Positions 5,911-9,915 of a stretch of DNA of 9,915 nt are shown here, piece after piece (the first letter of the stretch is position 1; the number at the start of each line of letters is the position of its first letter). Source of the DNA: Elusimicrobiota bacterium (GTDB lineage Bacteria > Elusimicrobiota > Elusimicrobia > Elusimicrobiales > UBA9959); the NCBI GenBank assembly GCA_030637365.1, contig DAOWGR010000103.1, positions 1-9,915 of the forward strand, in the 5' to 3' direction. Made by a program: the position numbers and the translations under genes. The notes beneath the pieces are model-generated. The model was not told the DNA's origin and ran no database searches. It saw only the letters and a list, made by a program, of their open reading frames with translations.

Positions 5911-8028
5911 CTATGATTTCTTTTGAATAAGAGCGAATCTCTCCCTTAAGCCACTGAATAATGTTGAACCCAAATCCTTGTTTTTTTCAAAAAGCCCCAT
6001 ATAGCTTTTAAATATCTTGAAAGATTCTCGGCTATTGTCCGATTTTATGGAGCGGACGATTTTTTTTATGATAGTAGTTTTCTCATTGAATGGCAGATCT
6101 TGAAATGTGATTGTTTTCTCCGCGAAGATTTTTTCAATTTCAATTATCGCTTTTTCTTTATTTATATTTTCCATTGAAGAAAGGTTTTTCCGCGCGATTT
6201 CCAATCTTTCCCCGGGTTCTTTTGATGTTAAGCATATAAACGGCATTTCTTTTTTTTCGGAAAAATAAGCGAAAGCGTATTCATGATATTCTTTAGTAAT
6301 AATGTTTTTTGATTTTATGATGCCGCTTATCAGTTTTAATTTGTCCGAATCGGCGGTTTCTTGTTTTTCAATTTCCATTTTATAAAAATATCTTAACGCG
6401 TGGCGTTCATTTTCCGCGTTTTCATAATGTGTTTGGGGGAAATGAAACAATTCAATTAAATGTCCGTAAATAACAAGTTCAAACGAAAGCCTGTCGCTTA
6501 TGGCAAGATTTTGATAAATTTCGGCTCCGGTTTTTAATTGGGGGTGATTGGAAGGGGCAAGCTTAAGAAGGTTTAAAAAACCGTTTTCCAAATCTTTGAA
6601 TCCCAGTTTTTGCGCTATTTCAATCGCTTTGGCGGCATATTTTAAATTTTGAACGGCTTCAATTCGCGATATGTCCGAGAAAAACCAGGCGCAGCTTGTG
6701 AACATGTACATGGCGTATTTTTGCATTTCCAACAGATTTAACGCTTTGTTTATATCCTCTTTTGTTAAATTTTCCTTTAAATTGACGGAAAGAAATTCGT
6801 TTAAAACGCGTTTATCCCGGTTTGTCAAAGGTTCTATATAGTTTTCTCGGGCTTGCCAGATATCTTTAAAAAGTTTGAGGCCTTCTTGTTGATAAATTTC
6901 AAGAAGAGCGTCTCTGAGCCAATTTAAAGCGTCTCTAAAGGGCTTTCTCCAATGATGAGGATTTCCGTCTTTTCCGCAGTCGCAGCCGCCTTTCCAGCGC
7001 CGTACTCCGTGCGCGCAGCTCCATGAAGTTCCTTCGCCGTCAGGTCCTTCTTTAATTTCAACTTCATGTTTTGGGGTATGGGTTTTAAGATAAGAAGCCA
7101 AACTCACGGGTTTTATTGAACGGTCTTTAAATTCATGTTTAAAAGCGTGCGCCAAAGTCATATCGCTGAATTTATGGTGATGGCCGTAAGTTTCGCCGTC
7201 GGAAGCTATCAGTAAAAGCTGATCTTCATGCGATTTATCATTATAACAGGCAAGAGCCCTGTCGGCCAATATCGCCGAGTGGTCGGTGATATCTTCAAAG
7301 GCCAGAGCTTCCGATATTCCCGCGTCATAGAAAAAAACGGCGATTTCCCTGTTTTTAATACTATGGCCTTTATTATCTTTATCGCGCCACACATAAGGCT
7401 TTTTGGGGTCTATGTTGCCTTTTGAGACATCCATCCATTTTTTGGACTCAATCAACTTGGTTTTTTCCGCTTGATGAGGAGATAAAATGATGTATTTAAT
7501 TTTTTGGTCTATCAGTAATTTTAAAGTTTCTTTACTCGCCGCCGTTTCGGGCAGCCATACCGATTCGGGCTCAAAGCCGAAACGATATTTAAAATCCTTC
7601 AGACCCCATATTAATTGCGCGCGCTGATCGTTAAAAGAGGCCAAAGGCATGATTATATGATTATATATTTGAGCTATGGCGTTTAAATCGCCTTTTTCTT
7701 TATGCGATTTTTTTATTGACGCGATTATCTTCTTGTAATAATACGGATAGTCTTTTTCAAGCCAGCTTAAAAGGGTGGGGCCGAAATTAAAATTCAGAAA
7801 TTCATAATTATTTACGGTTTCCAGCACGCTATTATGATTGTCTTTTATCTGAGCGTATAAATTCGGAATATAGCATTCCCGGGCTATTCTTTGATTCCAA
7901 TTGTCAAAGGGATAAGCCGAAGGCTGAAAGTCCACCTCATTCGTCCAGGGGTTTTCTCTGGGGGGCTGATAGAAATGCGCGTGAATACTGATATATTTAT
8001 TGGCGCGAGGTTTGGATCTTATTAACAT
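5911..8028 (-). CDS. GH57 glycoside hydrolase, DUF3536 type (frame broken near its 3' end)
   Basis: The continuous frame gives 705 aa with no signal peptide. GH57 motifs: HAHFYQPPREN (16-26), nucleophile region VWLPETAAS with Glu161, and SDGETYGHHHKF with Asp277 as the likely acid/base. The Cys-containing segment CAHGVRRWKGGCDCGKDG, around residues 338-355, and the helical region after it are the DUF3536 portion. The subfamily is distinct from branching enzymes, and its reaction on alpha-glucans is not settled. The gene lies six bases after the small exported-protein gene and shows no good Shine-Dalgarno site, so translation is probably coupled. At residues 681-683 (GAA AAA AAC) the protein-like frame moves by -1. 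Joining the frames there would give an 806-aa product, near the usual size I expect for this family, while the zero frame stops at TAG 5913-5911. Confidence 0.9.
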   Translation of the reverse strand: MLIRSKPRANKYISIHAHFYQPPRENPWTNEVDFQPSAYPFDNWNQRIARECYIPNLYAQIKDNHNSVLETVNNYEFLNFNFGPTLLSWLEKDYPYYYKKIIASIKKSHKEKGDLNAIAQIYNHIIMPLASFNDQRAQLIWGLKDFKYRFGFEPESVWLPETAASKETLKLLIDQKIKYIILSPHQAEKTKLIESKKWMDVSKGNIDPKKPYVWRDKDNKGHSIKNREIAVFFYDAGISEALAFEDITDHSAILADRALACYNDKSHEDQLLLIASDGETYGHHHKFSDMTLAHAFKHEFKDRSIKPVSLASYLKTHTPKHEVEIKEGPDGEGTSWSCAHGVRRWKGGCDCGKDGNPHHWRKPFRDALNWLRDALLEIYQQEGLKLFKDIWQARENYIEPLTNRDKRVLNEFLSVNLKENLTKEDINKALNLLEMQKYAMYMFTSCAWFFSDISRIEAVQNLKYAAKAIEIAQKLGFKDLENGFLNLLKLAPSNHPQLKTGAEIYQNLAISDRLSFELVIYGHLIELFHFPQTHYENAENERHALRYFYKMEIEKQETADSDKLKLISGIIKSKNIITKEYHEYAFAYFSEKKEMPFICLTSKEPGERLEIARKNLSSMENINKEKAIIEIEKIFAEKTITFQDLPFNEKTTIIKKIVRSIKSDNSRESFKIFKSYMGLFEKNKDLGSTLFSGLRERFALIQKKS
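5980..5986 (-). other. In-phase slippery heptamer A AAA AAC at the frame change
   Basis: On the minus strand the gene reads GAA AAA AAC AAG. The heptamer is in the X XXY YYZ phase required for -1 slippage, and decoding resumes with CAA GGA TTT GGG. A GGGG (5994-5997) about eight bases upstream could act as a weak Shine-Dalgarno-like stimulator. I see no strong hairpin just downstream. A one-base loss in the A7 run, real or from sequencing, explains the frame change equally well or better. Confidence 0.5.
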
Positions 8029-8034
8029 TGAGTA

Positions 8035-8562
8035 TTAGTTTTTAGAGTTATTTTGAGAATTTAAAAATTCGCTGATCATTATCTCGGTTTTTTTGATATC
8101 ATCGTCTATTCTTTTAAGCGTAAAATCCGAATATTCTATTTCTTCTCCGGCAAGTCTTATTTCTTTCATGCCCTTTCTTGCCGCTGTTTCAAGCAAGCCG
8201 GGATAATTCGGATGTTCAGGGTCATTCGCTATCTCTAAAAGTTCATCATCATTATAGTTGGAATAATTACCGAGGTCTTTTCTGAATTTTGCGCAAATGC
8301 TTTTAAGAACTTTGGTTTCTTTGTATTTTTTGAGTTCTATTTCTCTTTTCTTGTCTTGCAGTTGAAAAAGTCTGTTATACAGGGCTGCAAGAGCGATATT
8401 GTTATTGTTTTCCTTTGAAAATTCGTTTTTCAAGCTGAGTGATTCGGGGGAGATTGTTTCAATAAATTGTTTATCCGCATTTGCAACTAAATTTTCAATA
8501 TCGCCCGCGTATAAGGGCGCTGCCAATGAGATTGTTAAGGCTATTAAAATTATTTTCTTCAT
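8035..8562 (-). CDS. Exported small coiled-coil protein, unknown function
   Basis: A 175-aa protein I do not recognise. Residues 1-19 are a clear Sec signal peptide (MKKIILIALTISLAAPLYA) with cleavage before GD and no lipobox Cys. The mature part is highly charged and helical. The segments at about 65-95 (LFQLQDKKREIELKKYKETK) and 140-168 (DDDIKKTEIMISEFL) look like coiled coil, separated by a DPEHPNYPG turn region. The start at ATG 8562 is supported by GGAGGAG seven bases upstream. It is the first gene of the minus-strand operon and ends six bases before the GH57/DUF3536 gene. The partner enzyme is predicted cytoplasmic and this protein periplasmic, so a direct complex is not expected. Envelope protein is as far as the sequence allows. 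Confidence 0.8.
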   Translation of the reverse strand: MKKIILIALTISLAAPLYAGDIENLVANADKQFIETISPESLSLKNEFSKENNNNIALAALYNRLFQLQDKKREIELKKYKETKVLKSICAKFRKDLGNYSNYNDDELLEIANDPEHPNYPGLLETAARKGMKEIRLAGEEIEYSDFTLKRIDDDIKKTEIMISEFLNSQNNSKN

Positions 8563-8569
8563 TTATTCG

Positions 8570-8576
8570 CTCCTCC
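8570..8576 (-). promoter_or_regulatory. Strong Shine-Dalgarno site of the exported small protein
   Basis: GGAGGAG on the minus strand with a seven-base spacer to ATG 8562. It is the strongest ribosome site in the window and presumably drives the whole minus-strand operon through coupling. Confidence 0.75.
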
Positions 8577-8597
8577 AGTTATTTATCTATCTATTAA

Positions 8598-8626
8598 ATC
8601 ATACTTTTAATTTTATATGCCCGCAA
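8598..8626 (-). promoter_or_regulatory. Candidate sigma70 promoter of the minus-strand operon
   Basis: On the minus strand TTGCGG (8626-8621) and TATGAT (8603-8598) are exactly 17 bp apart. The -10 box matches five of six consensus bases; the -35 box matches three. The transcript would begin near 8590, about 28 bases before ATG 8562. Confidence 0.45.
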
Positions 8627-8692
8627 GGGACTTTAGGCCATTAAAAAATCGGTAAGTGTCTTTTCAGTCACAAGTGTGTAAATAGTTTATTT

Positions 8693-8714
8693 AGCGGGTC
8701 CTGTCAGTAAGTTT
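8693..8714. repeat. Direct repeat, copy 1 (22 bp)
   Basis: Begins AGCGGGTCCTGTCAG and is identical over all 22 bases to 8987-9008 on the same strand. The start-to-start distance is 294 bases, and both hairpins at 8723-8892 lie between the copies. Confidence 0.85.
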
Positions 8715-8722
8715 GCTTTCAC

Positions 8723-8790
8723 TTTTTCCCCGTAGGTGGCTGCAATACTTCTTAGTGCGGTGATTTCAGAAGACTCCTGCGGGGTAAAAA
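8723..8790. repeat. Long hairpin element 1
   Basis: Left arm 8723-8736 (TTTTTCCCCGTAGG) pairs with right arm 8776-8790 (CCTGCGGGGTAAAAA) with one bulged T and one T-G wobble. Inside the 39-base loop CTTCT (8748-8752) can pair with AGAAG (8768-8772). The T-run precedes rather than follows the stem on both strands, so this is not an intrinsic terminator. Confidence 0.7.
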
Positions 8791-8836
8791 TAATGTAAAT
8801 TAGGATACGGTGGCAAAGTTTTATGCTCACTTCTTG

Positions 8837-8892
8837 TTTTTACCCCGTGGGTTGGTTAAATCTGGTTTTCGAAGAAACCCGCGGGGTAAAAA
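8837..8892. repeat. Long hairpin element 2, homologous to element 1
   Basis: Left arm 8837-8853 (TTTTTACCCCGTGGGTT) pairs along 17 bases with 8876-8892 (AACCCGCGGGGTAAAAA), with a single T-G wobble at the same place as in element 1. The loop is 22 bases. The right halves of both elements align (8764-8793 with 8867-8895, about 26 of 30 identical, period about 103), so the two are diverged tandem copies. Confidence 0.75.
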
Positions 8893-8986
8893 TAAAATTT
8901 TGTTTGATTCTGTGTGGTTAGAGGTCTTTCGATATTTACCTGTTAGGAAAGCATGATATAAAACCTGTAAGTTTCAGACTCGCCGC

Positions 8987-9008
8987 AGCGGGTCCTGTCA
9001 GTAAGTTT
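8987..9008. repeat. Direct repeat, copy 2 (22 bp)
   Basis: Exact copy of 8693-8714 in the same orientation. A shorter echo, TGTAAGTTTCAG, occurs just before it at 8966-8977. Confidence 0.85.
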
Positions 9009-9043
9009 ACCATCAGGGCCAGGGTCTCCGAGCGGTCGCCCTT

Positions 9044-9259
9044 ATGTCTCTCAGCCTCCCATTAGCCCAAGTCGGCTTCCGAACATCCCTGAGTGGCAAA
9101 TCTTACTGCCACCCGCTTTTTTTTGATTTTTATGGTGGAGGAGAAGTATATCCCGCCCCATTTAAGATACATCGGAATAACCCACAGGCCGGCATAATGA
9201 AATTCCTAAATAACAAATTTGATTTATCCGACCTACATAAGGAAAGCTTCATAATATAG
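9044..9259 (+). CDS. Doubtful 71-codon ORF, unknown
   Basis: An open frame from ATG 9044 to TAG 9259 with no clear Shine-Dalgarno site and no similarity I recognise. Its middle runs through the terminator-like hairpin 9093-9124, which argues against a functional message. Two smaller alternatives fit the local signals no better. A 21-codon frame from ATG 9132, in another frame, ends in TAA 9195-9197. The TAATG junction leads into MKFLNNKFDLSDLHKESF (9197-9259), which is in the 71-codon frame. The base composition up to about 9200 is GC-richer than the flanks. It could be a gene remnant or part of a mobile repeat; I would not rely on it as a real protein. Confidence 0.2.
   Translation: MSLSLPLAQVGFRTSLSGKSYCHPLFFDFYGGGEVYPAPFKIHRNNPQAGIMKFLNNKFDLSDLHKESFII
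9093..9124 (+). terminator. Terminator-like hairpin
   Basis: GTGGCA (9093-9098) pairs with TGCCAC (9107-9112) around an eight-base loop; four bases later comes an eight-T run (9117-9124). The gap between stem and T-run weakens the call. No plus-strand gene obviously ends here, so if real it would end a transcript arising in the repeat region. Confidence 0.4.
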
Positions 9260-9273
9260 CGTAAATTAAGATT

Positions 9274-9282
9274 TGGTATACT
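9274..9282 (+). promoter_or_regulatory. Candidate extended -10 promoter for the DUF262 gene
   Basis: TGGTATACT matches an extended -10 (TGn plus TATACT, five of six). No convincing -35 box lies 16-18 bases upstream. It sits 48 bases before ATG 9331. Confidence 0.35.
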
Positions 9283-9330
9283 ACTGGTTGTAGATAATAG
9301 CTGTGATTAATTTAATAGGGGTGAACAATT

Positions 9331-9915
9331 ATGAAAAATAATTATTATGATGAAGATAAGGAATTTGAGAAAATTGAGTCCGAAGCGGATGATGAAAATC
9401 AAGATACATCTACTTATGAAATTATTCCTTACGGTGCAGATTTCACACTATCTGTCTTATACGATAAGATGAAAAGTGATGAGATTGTTATCCCTAATTT
9501 TCAAAGAAGATTTGTTTGGAATATAAGACAGGCTAGCAAACTAGTTGAGAGTTTTTTGTTGGGTTTACCCGTGCCAGGTATTTTTTTAGCAAAAGAAAAA
9601 GAAACTGGAAATTTATTAACTATTGACGGACAACAACGATTAGTTACATGTAGAGCATTTAGGGATGAAGTGTTTCCTATTAAAGATGAGGAGTTTTTTC
9701 TAAGGGGTGTTCACTCCAAATGGGAAGGGAAAAAATACTCCGATTTATTGTCGGTTGATAGAAAACGGTTTGATGATTCTGTTTTACGAGCTACAATAGT
9801 TCATCAAATAAGTCCTAAAAGTGATGATACAAGTACTTATCATATTTTTCAAAGACTAAATACAGGTGGCACAATACTTCAAAATCAAGAAGTGAGAAAT
9901 TGTGTTTATTATGGA
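9331..9915 (+). CDS. DUF262 (GmrSD N-terminal-like) protein, 3'-truncated by window
   Basis: 195 codons are visible and the frame runs off the window. The start is supported by AGGGGTGA (9317-9324) six bases before ATG. After an acidic, disordered leader (1-30) come the DUF262 hallmarks: IPNFQRRFVW (54-63), SKLVESFLLGLPVPGIFL, the ParB/Srx-like motif IDGQQRL (98-104), and FQRLNTGGTILQNQEVRN (173-190). The family has a ParB-like nucleotide-binding fold and occurs in GmrSD type IV restriction enzymes, where this domain hydrolyses NTP, but also in many uncharacterised proteins. A C-terminal DUF1524/HNH nuclease domain, the usual GmrD part, would lie outside the window, so a defence role is only a possibility. 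Codon choice (TTA, CTA, AGA, ACA) is more AT-rich than in the GH57 genes, which suits an acquired accessory gene. Confidence 0.88.
   Translation, partial: MKNNYYDEDKEFEKIESEADDENQDTSTYEIIPYGADFTLSVLYDKMKSDEIVIPNFQRRFVWNIRQASKLVESFLLGLPVPGIFLAKEKETGNLLTIDGQQRLVTCRAFRDEVFPIKDEEFFLRGVHSKWEGKKYSDLLSVDRKRFDDSVLRATIVHQISPKSDDTSTYHIFQRLNTGGTILQNQEVRNCVYYG

Larger units (their letters stand above)
8563..9330. other. Repeat-rich intergenic region
   Basis: About 770 bases between divergently transcribed genes. It holds the minus-strand promoter, two direct-repeat copies at 8693-8714 and 8987-9008, two related long hairpins between them, a GC-richer block from about 9010 to 9200 with a terminator-like hairpin, and a candidate promoter for the last gene. 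I see no convincing tRNA, no CRISPR repeat and no transposase reading frame. The one longer frame (9044-9259) is listed separately as doubtful. Confidence 0.7.

Noticed and set aside
8399..8644. 81-codon plus-strand frame across the start of the exported small-protein gene
   Set aside because: It is antisense to a gene with a clear signal peptide and strong ribosome site, runs through that gene's promoter, and has no ribosome site of its own.
8723..8892. Hairpins considered as intrinsic terminators
   Set aside because: On both strands the T-run comes before the stem and A residues follow it, the reverse of a terminator.
8693..9008. Repeats considered as a CRISPR array or an insertion sequence
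   Set aside because: There are only two direct copies 294 bases apart with no regular spacers, and no transposase frame lies between them.
9019..9090. A 72-base stretch with CAGGG/CCCTG ends, a CCGAGCGGTCG segment like a Ser/Leu tRNA D-arm and a TTCCGAA near the T-loop position
   Set aside because: The acceptor pairs for only five bases, no D, anticodon or T stem forms in register and no anticodon loop can be drawn. It is not a tRNA; a distant tRNA-derived repeat cannot be excluded.

Overview
The window reads as ordinary bacterial chromosome of moderate-to-low GC and standard genetic code. It carries tightly packed Gram-negative-style genes separated by a few repeat-rich gaps. The pairing of a DUF4912 protein with a GH57 branching-type enzyme, a second GH57 enzyme of the DUF3536 type, periplasmic-looking Sec-exported proteins and degenerate repeats between genes fits a candidate-phylum genome, for example Omnitrophota or a relative. 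That placement is inference from gene content only; there is no rRNA or other marker here.

Layout. (1) 1-1454 (+): the 3' end of a FecCD/BtuC-type permease and its ATPase, the tail of a metal-chelate or corrinoid importer operon. The ATPase has Cys where the Q-loop Gln is expected. (2) 1455-1672: a gap with two perfect palindromes and 7-nt degenerate repeats. (3) 1673-2956 (+): an exported protein with two HKD phospholipase D domains, followed by a short terminator fused to a good sigma70 promoter. (4) 3102-5583 (+): a two-gene operon with a 14-nt overlap, DUF4912 protein then GH57 1,4-alpha-glucan branching-type enzyme with C-terminal DUF1957, closed by an intrinsic terminator. (5) 8562-5609 (-): a convergent operon with an exported coiled-coil small protein, then a GH57/DUF3536 enzyme. 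The enzyme gene is split: its reading frame shifts by -1 at an A7 run that forms an in-phase A AAA AAC heptamer, and the other frame continues the protein for 123 codons. (6) 8563-9330: about 770 bases mostly without genes, holding the minus-strand promoter, two related long hairpins in tandem, a direct repeat enclosing them, a GC-richer block with a terminator-like hairpin and one doubtful 71-codon ORF. (7) 9331-9915 (+): the start of a DUF262/GmrSD-N-like protein, cut by the window end and visibly more AT-rich in codon use.

How it works together. The two convergent operons both point to cytoplasmic alpha-glucan (glycogen-like) chemistry: one GH57 enzyme shows the residues expected of a branching enzyme, and the other belongs to a GH57 subfamily without a settled reaction. 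The importer and PLD genes look unrelated to them. The DUF262 gene beyond the repeat-rich gap may mark the edge of an accessory or defence region, but only its N-terminal part is visible. The observations most worth following are the split GH57 gene and the tandem hairpin element.
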